The notes: generated by a model from the letters alone, not told the origin. 64,000 nt of DNA from CAZHCA01 sp964530825 (GCA_964530825.1 CAZHCA010000013.1:1-64000); one strand, 5' to 3'. Shown: positions 43,983-53,878, counted from the stretch's first letter. Made by a program: numbers and translations.

Positions 43983-46900
43983 ATGAAACACGCTTCGACC
44001 ACCCTGTTGATGGTATGGCTCTGCTGTACCTGCGCTTTCGCCCAAACCCTGCCCTGTGAAGAACCTAATGCCAGTTTAGAATTCAAAAACGGAGAAACCT
44101 TCTGCAGCGGAGCGGAGATCGTCGTGACCAATAATACGGAGGATCCAGACTCGCTAATCGATTTCTACATCTGGGACTGGGATGACGGCACAATCGATAC
44201 GGTCTTCGACAAGTCCGTACCCCAGCATCAGTACTTTCTGGATACCACTCAGGAGTGCCCCTCCATAGCCCGTTACACGGTCACGTTGCGCACCTTCAAT
44301 GTCTGCGAGAACGGAGCCGTTCTTGATGGTAACAACAAAACGGAAATCCGTATTGTCCCGCCCCCCGAGATCATCACCAATCTAGGGCCACAGGTACTCT
44401 GTCTGCCCAACCGGTCACTGGGGCTCAGTGCTGCGGCCTGTCCCGAAAACGATCCGACGATGACCTACCTATGGGATTTCGGCGACGGCAACACCTCGAC
44501 CGAGCAAAACCCCAACCATACCTTTCCCGGACCGGGAGTTTACACCGTCACCCTACGGGCTACCAACCGCTGCGGGTTAGATGAAGAAACTTTCACCGTG
44601 ACTGTTGGGGAAGCACCCGACATCGATGCCGAACGCCTGGCCGATAGCACGGCCGCAACCGGCGACGGACCACTGTGCGCCTTTTCGCCCGCACTCTACC
44701 GGAATAATAGCACAGGCTTTGATACCGCCATGTGGCAGATAGTAAACGATACCGTTGGCGCATCGGAAATACTCATGAGTACGACCGATAGCTTTGTGGT
44801 GACCTTCAACCGGGCCGGGACTTACGTAGTTGGGTTGACCCTCATTAACGACGGCTGTTCGAGCGACCCCTGGCTTGATACCATCGAAGTGGCAGCGGCG
44901 CCTTTCGTCGACCTAGCTCTCGATACCAGTGATTGCAATCCGCCCCGCCTCAATCCAGCTGATTTCTTGATCTTGCAGGGGGCCTATGACTCCATTCAAT
45001 GGGATTGGTCCGGAGGAAGCTTTCGGGGTCCCGATCCCGGACCAATAACTTTTAATAGCGACGACCGGGTTATCTTGCGCGTTTTCAATAGCTGCCAGGA
45101 GCGTATCGATACTGGATTTATCAACCTCATTGTACCGGGAACGGCCAATATTGCCCCGGCACCGCAAACCGATCTTTGTGAGACCGACAGCCCCATACAA
45201 CTCGCCGCCACCCCCAGCGGGGGGCGTTGGCGCGGACCCGGCGTCAACAATCAAGGGCGCTTCGATCCGCAGGCTGCAGGGGTCGGCACGCACCTCCTTA
45301 TTTACGGCAATGATTGCCTCGATCCGGATACCATCCAGTTGGTAGTGCGTAATTCGGCTGTAGCCATCCAGCAGACCGATCCGACCCTTTGCATTGATGC
45401 TGGCACGGTAAACTTCACCGCCAATCTCGATGGAGGCCAGTGGTCGGGCCGCGGCATCACCGACCCGGACGCCGGTGCTTTCGACCCGAATATCGCCGGG
45501 GAAGGCCGGCATTTCGTCATTTACGACTATCGCGATCCTTCCGGCTTGTGCCGGGCCTTTGATACCATTGCAATCGAAGTCATCGAACCCCGCGCCGGAT
45601 TTGTCGTAGACAGCTGTGCCGGCAGCACTCTGTTTTTTGATACCACCGGACTGAGTCCTTATGATCAGCTCACCTGGAACTTTGGCGACAATGCCACCCT
45701 GGCCGATAGCACAGCTCCTGCCCACGATTTTCCAAGGCCGGGAACTTACCTGGTACAGCTAGTGGCTCGTCTGAGCACCTGTACCGCATTGGCCGAACGG
45801 GAGGTCACCGTCGAAGCTCCGGCGAACGCCCGCTTCGACCTAACGGAGCGCGACGCCTGTGCACCCTTTGATTTACAAGTGGAAGACCGAAGTAGCGGGG
45901 ACAATTTGCGCTACCAATGGTGGGTCGACACGCTTTCCCTAGGCACATTCGCCGAGCCTACCCCCTTCCGCCTACCCATTGTCGATACCACCACCACCAT
46001 TCCCGTGCGATTGGAGCTTGCCAATAATTGCGGCACAAGCGCCTACGTCGATTCCTTCGTCGTGCGGCCCCAACCGGTAGCACGTTTCGGCCCCAACTTC
46101 GACCGCTTCTGCTCGGGCCAGGAAGTCGAACTCACCAATGCCAGCTACGGCGAGCCCGACGCTTTTGAGTGGATTCTACCCGATGGTAGACGTACCAACC
46201 GCTTTTTGCCACCCCCCCAATTGTTCTTTACGGATAGCACCGCCCGCGAGATTCCCCTGACGCTGATCGTCAGCAACGAATGCGGCGCCGATACCGTCAG
46301 CGAGGTTATACAGATCGTACCCACCAATGTGGAAGCCGGCTTTAACCTGCCCGCCGATACTCTCTGCCAAAGCGAGCCTTTTACTGCCACCAACCTAGCC
46401 ACCGGTAATGTACCCGTACGTTGGGAGCTCAGCGACGGCTCGGTTTACACTGGCGATACCATTACCCATCAGTTCGACGGGACCGGGCGCTACACCATTA
46501 CTCAGATCGCCTTCGGCTGCGGTATCGACAGCGCCAGCACGGTCGTAGACATCGTACCGGGCCCCGATCCCGTATTACTGCACCCGCCGCTATCCTGTCC
46601 CGGCACCCCTGTTCGTTTTCAGGTAGCCGGTGACGGGGCCGATTTCCTACTCGATTTCGGCGACGGCGCTAGTACGGAAAATGCCTTCCAACACGTATAC
46701 GATCGAACCGGAATTTACGACCTGGAACTCCTCGCTATCTCACGTAACGGATGCCGAGCCAGCCGGACAAGCCGGATCGAGATCGTAGCGGCCCCGGAAG
46801 CCCGGTTCACTGTCACCGACTCTTTGTGCGGGAATGCACCCGTGACCTTTGCGGCGCATGCAGACCCCACCTGGAACACCTTCTGGGCCTTTAGTAATGG

Positions 46901-48032
46901 TGAACGCAGTACCGGCGACAGCCTTATTCAGTATTTCCCCGAATCGGGCATCCAGAGCGCACGCCTAATTGTACAAGACACCCTGGGATGCGTAGACACA
47001 GCATTCCAGACTTTTTTCACTTACCCGCGCCCAAAAGTCTTTTTCGAAGTGGAAAAATCGGCTTCGTGCGGTCCTACCGAAGTGTTTTTCCAGAACCAGT
47101 CCCGAGACGCCGACCTGTTCAGTTGGAGCTTTACAACCGGCGACAGTTCCCGATTCACCAACCCAATCCTGTTTGTTTCCCGGGCGGGGCAATACGAGGC
47201 CAAACTGGTTGCCGCAAATGTGTGGGGCTGCCGCGATTCCCTCGTCCTGCCCTTTGGGTTAGAGCCTTCACCCCAGGTGGACTTGGTTCTGGATTCCATC
47301 TCCTGCTGGAACGCCAACGACGGTAGCATCTTGGTTACCTCCGAAGACGACTACGAGCTCTTGCTCTTCGACGGTAGCACGACACGTTCGTTTGTAGGCG
47401 CCCTTGACGGCCTGGGCCCCGCCCGCTACGAACTGCGCGTCAGGGCAGGCGAAGGCTGCGACACCACCCTGCAATTCGAGTTGCGCAACCCGCCAAAGTT
47501 TGAAATTAATTTGCCCTTCCGCAATTTCGAGATCATTGCCGGAGACACTGCTTACGTCAGGGTAGAAGCCAACTGGTCGCCCCTGCGCTACACCCTGGAG
47601 CCTTCGAATTGGACCAGCGTAATTAATGAAAACACCATTGCGGTTTTTCCAAAGGAAGATACCGGATTCGACCTTTTTGCGGTCAACCCCAACGGATGCG
47701 AAGATCGCGACAACTTCTTCGTCGAGGTAGATAGAGCCATCGACCTGTTCCTGCCCGATGCCTTTTCCCCGAACGACGATGCCAATAATGATTTCTACCG
47801 CGCCTATCCGGGACTGAACCTGGACGAAGTGGAGTCTTTCCAAATCTACAACCGCTGGGGGGAGCTCCTGTACGAAGAACCCGGTACGCCTAAATCGTTT
47901 CCTTTGCAGGGTTGGGACGGCCGGCACCAAAATCGTCCTATGCCGCCGGGTGTATATGTTTGCACGGTTACAGTGGAAATGCCCGGCGGTAAAGTCGAGC
48001 GGTTCACTAAAGACTTCTTGCTGGCGAGATAA
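43983..48032 (+). CDS. Secreted PKD-repeat protein with CHU_C (T9SS type B) sorting domain
   Basis: This 1349-residue surface protein has a signal peptide ending CAFAQ (residue 21). At least five PKD-type Ig domains are recognisable: YLWDFGDGNTSTEQNPNHTF near 163, LTWNFGDNATLADS near 555, WELSDGSVYTGDT near 815, FLLDFGDGASTENAFQHVY near 885, and FSWSFTTGDSSRF near 1040. Two repeats around 400-500 share GGRWRGPGVN and GGQWSGRGIT, each followed by FDP. The last about 95 residues, from FLPDAFSPNDDANNDFYR, form the gliding-motility-associated C-terminal domain that directs type IX secretion. It probably acts as an adhesin; no enzyme domain is seen. Cysteines are plentiful, fitting extracellular disulfides. 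Confidence 0.88.
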   Translation: MKHASTTLLMVWLCCTCAFAQTLPCEEPNASLEFKNGETFCSGAEIVVTNNTEDPDSLIDFYIWDWDDGTIDTVFDKSVPQHQYFLDTTQECPSIARYTVTLRTFNVCENGAVLDGNNKTEIRIVPPPEIITNLGPQVLCLPNRSLGLSAAACPENDPTMTYLWDFGDGNTSTEQNPNHTFPGPGVYTVTLRATNRCGLDEETFTVTVGEAPDIDAERLADSTAATGDGPLCAFSPALYRNNSTGFDTAMWQIVNDTVGASEILMSTTDSFVVTFNRAGTYVVGLTLINDGCSSDPWLDTIEVAAAPFVDLALDTSDCNPPRLNPADFLILQGAYDSIQWDWSGGSFRGPDPGPITFNSDDRVILRVFNSCQERIDTGFINLIVPGTANIAPAPQTDLCETDSPIQLAATPSGGRWRGPGVNNQGRFDPQAAGVGTHLLIYGNDCLDPDTIQLVVRNSAVAIQQTDPTLCIDAGTVNFTANLDGGQWSGRGITDPDAGAFDPNIAGEGRHFVIYDYRDPSGLCRAFDTIAIEVIEPRAGFVVDSCAGSTLFFDTTGLSPYDQLTWNFGDNATLADSTAPAHDFPRPGTYLVQLVARLSTCTALAEREVTVEAPANARFDLTERDACAPFDLQVEDRSSGDNLRYQWWVDTLSLGTFAEPTPFRLPIVDTTTTIPVRLELANNCGTSAYVDSFVVRPQPVARFGPNFDRFCSGQEVELTNASYGEPDAFEWILPDGRRTNRFLPPPQLFFTDSTAREIPLTLIVSNECGADTVSEVIQIVPTNVEAGFNLPADTLCQSEPFTATNLATGNVPVRWELSDGSVYTGDTITHQFDGTGRYTITQIAFGCGIDSASTVVDIVPGPDPVLLHPPLSCPGTPVRFQVAGDGADFLLDFGDGASTENAFQHVYDRTGIYDLELLAISRNGCRASRTSRIEIVAAPEARFTVTDSLCGNAPVTFAAHADPTWNTFWAFSNGERSTGDSLIQYFPESGIQSARLIVQDTLGCVDTAFQTFFTYPRPKVFFEVEKSASCGPTEVFFQNQSRDADLFSWSFTTGDSSRFTNPILFVSRAGQYEAKLVAANVWGCRDSLVLPFGLEPSPQVDLVLDSISCWNANDGSILVTSEDDYELLLFDGSTTRSFVGALDGLGPARYELRVRAGEGCDTTLQFELRNPPKFEINLPFRNFEIIAGDTAYVRVEANWSPLRYTLEPSNWTSVINENTIAVFPKEDTGFDLFAVNPNGCEDRDNFFVEVDRAIDLFLPDAFSPNDDANNDFYRAYPGLNLDEVESFQIYNRWGELLYEEPGTPKSFPLQGWDGRHQNRPMPPGVYVCTVTVEMPGGKVERFTKDFLLAR

Positions 48033-48338
48033 CTTAGGAGGGGCTGGCCACCGGTTTCTCCCCCCTTCCTACAAAATAATTGGACGAATTATTGCACCTT
48101 TCCCCACGAGGAGATACATTTGCTATGTAATGCAACTTACAAAAGTAAATACCGGTTTAATTTTCACCCGCCGACGCAATCATTTTTTCCGTCGCCCCTA
48201 GGGGCGTTTAATTTCCTTTTCCACCCAACGGGGCTTACTTTGTCCCATCTTTTCCCTAACCTTAAAGCCTGCATTATTCCTAAATAAGGGCAAGTACATG
48301 CGCTGCCCATTGTATCATACTTTTGATCCCTTGAAAAA
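48033..48338. other. Spacer between the PKD gene and the arginine operon
   Basis: This 306-bp region carries a perfect palindrome CGCCCCTAGGGGCG at 48193-48206 followed by TTTAATTT. It may be a terminator for the PKD gene or an operator. The arginine operon's candidate -7 element lies at 48318. I see no leader peptide rich in arginine codons and no ARG-box-like site I can name. Confidence 0.45.
48318..48325 (+). promoter_or_regulatory. Candidate -7 element (TACTTTTG) of the arginine operon
   Basis: An exact match to TAnnTTTG ends 13 bp before the first ATG (48339). If used, the leader would be only a few nucleotides, leaving no room for an attenuator or riboswitch. Regulation would then act at the promoter. 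Confidence 0.4.
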
Positions 48339-48920
48339 ATGGACGTAAACATTGTGGTCGCTCAACCTGGGCACCTGACCTACGCAGAAGCCATCTGTCA
48401 ATTGATTGAGGAGTCGGCCAAAGCACGCGGTACGGGTATCGCCAAGCGCGAGCCGGCCTATATCCAACAGAAGATCGAAAACGGCAATGCCGTAATTGCG
48501 CTACATGGCGACCAACTGGCCGGATTTTGTTACATCGAAGTCTGGAGTCACGGAAAGTATATTGCCAATTCGGGCCTGATCGTGCACCCGGACTTTCGGC
48601 GCCTAGGCCTGGCGCGCCGTATCAAGGCAGCCGTATTCGAATTGTCGCGGAAAAAATTCCCCGCGGCCCGCATTTTCGGGATCACGACCAGCCTGGCCGT
48701 GATGAAAATCAATTCCGATCTGGGTTACAAGCCGGTCACTTTTTCGGAGCTCACCCAGGACGATGCCTTTTGGGACGGCTGTAAAAGTTGTCCGAACTAC
48801 GATATTCTGCATCGGCAGGAGCGGCGGATGTGCCTATGTACCGCTATGATGGCTCCTTCCCAACAGGAAGTCGACATGAAAGTAGACCTGACCAACTTAA
48901 TCATTACAACACATGGATAG
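48339..48920 (+). CDS. GNAT acyltransferase of the arginine operon
   Basis: This 193-residue GNAT protein heads the arginine operon and probably acylates glutamate, the ArgA-type first step. The acyl-CoA site is LIVHPDFRRLGLARRIKAA at about 78-95. A Cys-rich segment (FWDGCKSCPNYDIL and RMCLCTAMM) follows and is conserved in such operon members. Because the transcarbamylase in the operon looks N-succinylornithine-specific, the acyl donor may be succinyl-CoA. That is inference. The stop overlaps argG by eight bases. Confidence 0.78.
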   Translation: MDVNIVVAQPGHLTYAEAICQLIEESAKARGTGIAKREPAYIQQKIENGNAVIALHGDQLAGFCYIEVWSHGKYIANSGLIVHPDFRRLGLARRIKAAVFELSRKKFPAARIFGITTSLAVMKINSDLGYKPVTFSELTQDDAFWDGCKSCPNYDILHRQERRMCLCTAMMAPSQQEVDMKVDLTNLIITTHG

Positions 48921-50115
48921 ACCCAAGGTGGTACTTGCCTACAGCGGCGGCCTCGACACCTCTTTTTGCATCAAGCACCTTACGCAGGAGCGCGGCTTTG
49001 AGGTGCACGCTCTAACCGTCAATACCGGCGGCTTTTCCCGAGCAGAAATCCTGGAACTGGAGGACCGTGCTTATCAATTAGGAGCGGCCAGTTTCACCCT
49101 GCGCGACGTCGTAACCGACTACTACGACCAGTGCATCAAATACCTAATTTACGGCAACGTACTGCGCAATAATACCTATCCGCTTTCGGTGAGCGCTGAG
49201 CGTGTGTTTCAAGCACTTCAGACCGTACAATACGCAAGAGCGGTCGGCGCGCCCTTCGTAGCGCACGGAAGCACCGGTGCCGGCAATGATCAGGTGCGCT
49301 TCGATCTGGCCTTTCACGTGCTGGGTGACAACTTAGAGATTATCACGCCCATCCGCGACCTGAAGCTTTCGCGCGAAGAGGAAATTGAATACCTAAAGCA
49401 AAACGGCATCGACTGGAGTTGGCAAAAAGCCCGCTACTCCATCAACCAAGGGTTGTGGGGCACGAGCATCGGCGGAGCGGAAACCCTTACCTCCCATCAG
49501 GGCTTACCCGTAGAGGCCTGGCCTACTCCTATGACCGCCAAGGGCAGCGAAACGGTCGACCTGCACTTCGAACAGGGCGAGCTCAACGGCATCAACGGCC
49601 ATATTTATCCTCATCCGGTCAAGGCGATCGAACGCCTCCAGGAAATTGCCTCGCCCTACGCGATCGGGCGCGACGTGCACGTGGGCGATACTATCATTGG
49701 CATCAAAGGTCGCGTGGGCTTCGAGGCTGCAGCGCCATTAATTATTATCAAAGCCCACCACCTGCTGGAAAAGCACGTACTTACGAAATGGCAGCAGTAT
49801 TGGAAAGAGCAACTCGCGAATTGGTACGGTATGCTACTGCATGAGGGGCAGTTCCTAGATCCGGTACTGCGCAATATCGAAACCTTTCTGGCCGATACTC
49901 AGGGGCCGGTCACCGGTCAGGTACACGTCCATTTGGCGCCCTACCGATTCGAACTGGCCGGTATTACCTCTGAATACGACCTCATGCAGTCTTCCTTTGG
50001 CCAGTACGGGGAGTTGAATCGGGCCTGGACCGGCAACGACGTGCGCGGTTTCACCAAGATTCTGGCCAACGCTGCTAAGATCCATCATTCCGTTCACCAA
50101 AAACAGGAATCATGA
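48913..50115 (+). CDS. argG: Argininosuccinate synthase
   Basis: ArgG joins citrulline and aspartate with ATP. The 400-residue protein has the PP-loop AYSGGLDTSF at residues 9-18, AHGSTGAGNDQVRFD (about 118-132) and IGGAETLTSHQG. This is the divergent ArgG form common in Bacteroidota. Length is normal. It overlaps the acyltransferase gene upstream, and its stop overlaps the argC start as ATGA. Confidence 0.95.
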   Translation: MDRPKVVLAYSGGLDTSFCIKHLTQERGFEVHALTVNTGGFSRAEILELEDRAYQLGAASFTLRDVVTDYYDQCIKYLIYGNVLRNNTYPLSVSAERVFQALQTVQYARAVGAPFVAHGSTGAGNDQVRFDLAFHVLGDNLEIITPIRDLKLSREEEIEYLKQNGIDWSWQKARYSINQGLWGTSIGGAETLTSHQGLPVEAWPTPMTAKGSETVDLHFEQGELNGINGHIYPHPVKAIERLQEIASPYAIGRDVHVGDTIIGIKGRVGFEAAAPLIIIKAHHLLEKHVLTKWQQYWKEQLANWYGMLLHEGQFLDPVLRNIETFLADTQGPVTGQVHVHLAPYRFELAGITSEYDLMQSSFGQYGELNRAWTGNDVRGFTKILANAAKIHHSVHQKQES

Positions 50116-51068
50116 TTCGGGTAGGTATTGTAGGGGGGGGCGGTTATACCGCCGGTGAACTGCTGCGTTTGCTGGTTTTCCACCCCGAAGCGGAGCTGAC
50201 CTACGTACACAGCAAGAGTCAGGCCGGCAAACCCCTGGCCGAAGTCCACGAAGACCTTACGAGCCTTACCGACCTTCACTTCACACAGGAGCTCCATTTC
50301 GATATCGATGCCCTTTTTCTCTGTATGGGGCACGAGCAATCCATCGGTTTTGTCGAAGACCACGATATTCCCGACGAGGTCGTCCTGATTGATTTAAGTC
50401 GCGATTTTCGACTTGACCCGGCCTACGTGTACGGGCTACCTGAGCTCAACCGGGAGCGGTTGGCCGGCGCGCGCCGCATTGCCAATCCGGGTTGTTTTGC
50501 CACGGCCATTCAACTGGCCTTACTGCCACTGGCCGGGCAGGAGGCGATCCAGGAGGAAGTACACATCCACGCCCTCACCGGATCGACCGGTGCGGGACAA
50601 TCCCCTTCTCCGACAACGCATTTCAGCTGGCGCAATAACAATGTAAGCATCTACAAAGCCTTCCGGCACCAACACCTAGCCGAGATTAATCGCTCTTTGT
50701 TGCAACTACAACCCCAGGGCGCCCCGCGGCTCAACTTCCTGCCCGTACGCGGTAACTTTAGCCGGGGGATTTACGCCAGCGCCTACACCGCAACCCATTA
50801 CGCCGAGTCGGAATTGATCGAACTTTATCGCGACTTTTACCGGGATGCCCCGTTTGTCCACGTTCAGGATAAAAACCCACAGCTCAAGCAGGTGGTCAAT
50901 ACGAACCGGGCGGTTTTACACCTGGAGCGGCACGAGGATAAGGTGCTCATCATCAGTATCATCGACAATTTGCTGAAGGGCGCCTCCGGCCAGGCCGTCG
51001 AAAATATGAATCTTGCTTTGGGGCTGGCCCCCGATGCCGGCCTGCAATTGAAAAGTATTGCTTTTTAA
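50112..51068 (+). CDS. argC: N-acyl-gamma-glutamyl-phosphate reductase
   Basis: ArgC reduces the acylglutamyl phosphate made by ArgB to the semialdehyde, using NADPH. The 318 residues have the Rossmann motif GIVGGGGYTAGELLRLL at about 4-20, the catalytic cysteine in ANPGCFATAIQLAL (about 128), and a catalytic His region in LPVRGNFSRGIYA. In other Bacteroidota argD usually follows; here argF' begins 18 bp downstream instead. Confidence 0.94.
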   Translation: MIRVGIVGGGGYTAGELLRLLVFHPEAELTYVHSKSQAGKPLAEVHEDLTSLTDLHFTQELHFDIDALFLCMGHEQSIGFVEDHDIPDEVVLIDLSRDFRLDPAYVYGLPELNRERLAGARRIANPGCFATAIQLALLPLAGQEAIQEEVHIHALTGSTGAGQSPSPTTHFSWRNNNVSIYKAFRHQHLAEINRSLLQLQPQGAPRLNFLPVRGNFSRGIYASAYTATHYAESELIELYRDFYRDAPFVHVQDKNPQLKQVVNTNRAVLHLERHEDKVLIISIIDNLLKGASGQAVENMNLALGLAPDAGLQLKSIAF

Positions 51069-51085
51069 CTAAACCCAATCAAACC

Positions 51086-52030
51086 ATGCACCACTTTACC
51101 TCGGTACAGGATGTGCCCGATGTACAAAACCTGGTCCAGCTTGCACATAATATCAAGCAAAACCCGCTAGACCGCCAAGAGCTCGGAAGAGGAAAAACGC
51201 TGGCGCTGTTTTTCTTCAACCCTAGCCTGCGTACCCGTATCAGTACGGAAAAAGCCGGTAGCAACCTCGGCATGAACATTTTCAGCATGGATGCGGGCCA
51301 AAGCTGGAAACTCGAATTCCAGGATGGCGCTGTAATGCGAGGCGACCGCCCGGAACACGTGCGCGAGGCAGCTAAGGTTATCAGTCAGTATGCTCACATC
51401 ATTGGTATTCGTTCCTTTCCTACCCTGAAAGACCGCGAGCAGGACTACAGCGAAAAAATATTGCAAAGTTTTTGCGAGCACGCCACCGTGCCGGTAGTTA
51501 GTTTAGAATCGTCCGTTCGCCATCCACTGCAGTCGCTGGCCGACCTGTTGACCATCCGCGAATATGCCCCTTCCGGCAGGCCTCGCATTGTACTAAGCTG
51601 GGCACCACACCCCCGGGCGCTTCCGCAAGCCGTAGCAAACTCCTTCCTGGAATGGATGCGAGCCGCCGGTCACGAGGTGACCATTACCCACCCTAGAGGT
51701 TGTGAGCTGGCGCCAGAGTTTACCGGCGACTTTCCCATTGAGTACGACCAGGAAAAAGCGCTTGAGGGCGCCGATTTTGTCTATGTCAAAAACTGGTCGT
51801 CCTATCGCGACTACGGCCGGACCGTACTGGATCATGACCATTGGATGATCACCGAAGACAAAATCGCCCGCACCAATGAGGGGTATTTCATGCATTGCCT
51901 GCCGGTACGCCGCAATGTAGTAGTCAGCGACGGTGTACTCGACAGCCCCCAGTCGCTGGTCATATCGCAGGCCGGAAATCGCACCTGGGCTACCCAGGCC
52001 GTATTACAGGCCATTCTGGAAAAACGTTAG
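51086..52030 (+). CDS. argF': N-acylornithine carbamoyltransferase (N-succinylornithine type)
   Basis: The 314 residues belong to the acetyl-/succinylornithine carbamoyltransferase family. The carbamoyl-phosphate loop is SLRTR (47-51) in place of STRTR. HPLQSLAD replaces HPCQ, and FMHCLPVRR holds the HCLP motif. In the 80s loop the sequence is MRGDRPEHV, with Pro89. From what I recall of the family, Pro here marks succinylornithine enzymes such as that of Bacteroides fragilis, and Glu marks acetylornithine enzymes. Succinyl specificity is therefore predicted, not proved. It lies between argC and argB. Confidence 0.9.
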   Translation: MHHFTSVQDVPDVQNLVQLAHNIKQNPLDRQELGRGKTLALFFFNPSLRTRISTEKAGSNLGMNIFSMDAGQSWKLEFQDGAVMRGDRPEHVREAAKVISQYAHIIGIRSFPTLKDREQDYSEKILQSFCEHATVPVVSLESSVRHPLQSLADLLTIREYAPSGRPRIVLSWAPHPRALPQAVANSFLEWMRAAGHEVTITHPRGCELAPEFTGDFPIEYDQEKALEGADFVYVKNWSSYRDYGRTVLDHDHWMITEDKIARTNEGYFMHCLPVRRNVVVSDGVLDSPQSLVISQAGNRTWATQAVLQAILEKR

Positions 52031-52032
52031 TT

Positions 52033-52803
52033 ATGGGGGAAACGCTCCAACTGCTCAAGATCGGCGGCCGTTTGCTCGGCCAACCGGATACGCTCCATTC
52101 CCTGCTCCGCCAATTCCTGGCGTTTGAGGGTCGACACTTATTGGTACACGGAGGCGGGCAGCGCGCCAGCGCATTAGGCCGGAAGCTAGGTAGCCCAGCC
52201 CGTTTGGTTGATGGCCGCCGCATAACGGATGCACCCACGCTCGAGATCGTGACCATGGTCTACGCCGGCCTTTACAACAAGCAACTGGTTGCCCGGCTCC
52301 AAGCGTTCGGCTGTAATGCGCTTGGCCTGACGGGCGCCGACGGCAACACCATCCTGGCGCGCAAGCGCCCCGTAGGCGATATCGACTACGGCTTTGCCGG
52401 CGACATCGACAGAACAGACGCTCCCGGCATCCGCACCCTTCTTTTGAACGGCTATACACCGGTTTTTTGCGCCATCACCCATGACGGTAGAGGGCAACTC
52501 TTGAACACCAATGCCGATACCATTGCTGCAGAGTTGGCTAGGGGCCTAGCGGCGCATTTTTCCGTAAAACTGTATTTTTGTCTGGATAAAAACGGCGTAC
52601 TAGCCGACGCCGGAGACGATGCATCGGTTATACCTCAGCTGTCACAGCCCGAATACGACCGCTTAAAAGCAAGCGGAAGCATTCATTCCGGCATGATTCC
52701 CAAACTTGACAACGCCTTCCTGGCCCAGGCAGCCGGGGCTCAGGTGACCATCTGCGGTCCAGCCTCTTTTGCCAACCAAACCGGAACCCAGCTAAGCCTA
52801 TGA
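52033..52803 (+). CDS. argB: N-acylglutamate kinase
   Basis: ArgB phosphorylates N-acylglutamate. I start at the ATG at 52033 (MGETLQLLKIGG), giving 256 residues, two bases after the argF' stop. The frame is open further into argF', without family likeness. Features are the phosphate loop KIGGRLL, LVHGGGQRAS, RITDAPTLEIV, LLNTNADTIAAELA, and the C-terminal ATP site GMIPKLDNA. An N-terminal arginine-sensing helix is missing, so feedback inhibition by arginine may not occur. The stop overlaps argE as ATGA. Confidence 0.94.
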   Translation: MGETLQLLKIGGRLLGQPDTLHSLLRQFLAFEGRHLLVHGGGQRASALGRKLGSPARLVDGRRITDAPTLEIVTMVYAGLYNKQLVARLQAFGCNALGLTGADGNTILARKRPVGDIDYGFAGDIDRTDAPGIRTLLLNGYTPVFCAITHDGRGQLLNTNADTIAAELARGLAAHFSVKLYFCLDKNGVLADAGDDASVIPQLSQPEYDRLKASGSIHSGMIPKLDNAFLAQAAGAQVTICGPASFANQTGTQLSL

Positions 52804-53867
52804 ATACCGTCGCTGCTGCCACCGATTTACTAAAACAGTTGATTGCCATCCCTTCCCGTTCCCGGGAAGAGCGGGCTACGGCCGACTTACTCGAAGCTTT
52901 TCTTACAGCTCAAGGCCTGGAGGTTGAGCGGCAAGACCACAATGTGTGGGTCCGAACCCCAAAGTGGCAACGGAACCGGCCGGTACTGCTGCTGAATTCG
53001 CACCACGACACCGTTAGGCCTAATGCTGGTTGGATACGCGATCCTTTTCAGCCCGTACAAGAGGGCGAGATACTCTACGGGCTAGGCAGTAATGATGCCG
53101 GTGCCTCGCTCGTATGCTTGATCCACACCTTTTTACATTTTGCAGCACGACCAGCTGCGCCTGTCAATTTGGTATTCGCCGCCACCGCTGAGGAAGAAAT
53201 TTCGGGACCCAAGGGAATTGCTTCTATTCTGGAAGCGATGGGCCCGATCGATGCTGCTTTAGTCGGTGAACCCACTCAGATGCATCTGGCAGTAGCCGAA
53301 AAAGGACTAATGGTCGTGGATGGGGAAGCTACAGGAGAGGCCGGACATGCCGCCCGTGAGGAGGGCTTGAATGCTTTGTACCTAGCACTGGAAGATATCC
53401 AACGCATTCGAAACTATCGGTTCGAGCGTATTTCCGATCTTCTGGGTCCCACCAAAGCCACTGTAACTGCAATTGAAGCCGGGCAACAACACAACGTCAT
53501 ACCCGACCAGTGTCGCTTTGTGATCGACGTGCGCACCAATGAGTACTATAGCAACCAGGAGGCTCTGACCTGCCTGCAAGCGCTTTGCCGTGCCAAGCTC
53601 AAAGCGCGATCGTTCCGACTCAACTCCTCGGGAATTGCCATGGATCACCCGCTGGTACAAGCCGGGCGAGCCCTAGGACGCAACATCTTCGGCTCCCCTA
53701 CCCTCTCTGACCAGGCCCTGATGCCCTTTCCTTCCCTCAAAATAGGCCCCGGCGATTCGGCCCGCTCACATACCGCTGATGAGTATATCCGCATTCCTGA
53801 ACTCGAACAGGGGCTGACCCTCTACCGTCGTCTCATTGAGGGGCTAGCGGGTCTACCCTGGCCGTAA
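52800..53867 (+). CDS. argE: N-acylornithine/N-acylcitrulline deacylase (M20)
   Basis: This 355-residue M20 metallopeptidase removes the acyl group late in arginine synthesis. With an N-acylornithine carbamoyltransferase, the natural substrate is N-acylcitrulline. Metal ligands are seen in NSHHDTVRP (His about 64), GLGSNDAGA (Asp about 98), AEEEISG (the catalytic Glu pair about 131) and the late His in ARSHTADEYI. The dimerisation domain lies at about 175-290. It is coupled to argB, and argH follows after 11 bp. Confidence 0.92.
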   Translation: MNTVAAATDLLKQLIAIPSRSREERATADLLEAFLTAQGLEVERQDHNVWVRTPKWQRNRPVLLLNSHHDTVRPNAGWIRDPFQPVQEGEILYGLGSNDAGASLVCLIHTFLHFAARPAAPVNLVFAATAEEEISGPKGIASILEAMGPIDAALVGEPTQMHLAVAEKGLMVVDGEATGEAGHAAREEGLNALYLALEDIQRIRNYRFERISDLLGPTKATVTAIEAGQQHNVIPDQCRFVIDVRTNEYYSNQEALTCLQALCRAKLKARSFRLNSSGIAMDHPLVQAGRALGRNIFGSPTLSDQALMPFPSLKIGPGDSARSHTADEYIRIPELEQGLTLYRRLIEGLAGLPWP

Positions 53868-53878
53868 AAACCTACCAC

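Noticed and set aside
44913..45725. A 270-codon minus-strand frame inside the PKD gene
   Set aside because: It is wholly antisense to a convincing PKD/CHU_C gene. Long antisense frames are expected in this GC- and repeat-rich coding sequence.
47268..47930. A 220-codon minus-strand frame at the 3' end of the PKD gene
   Set aside because: It is antisense to the CHU_C sorting domain and carries no domain signature of its own.
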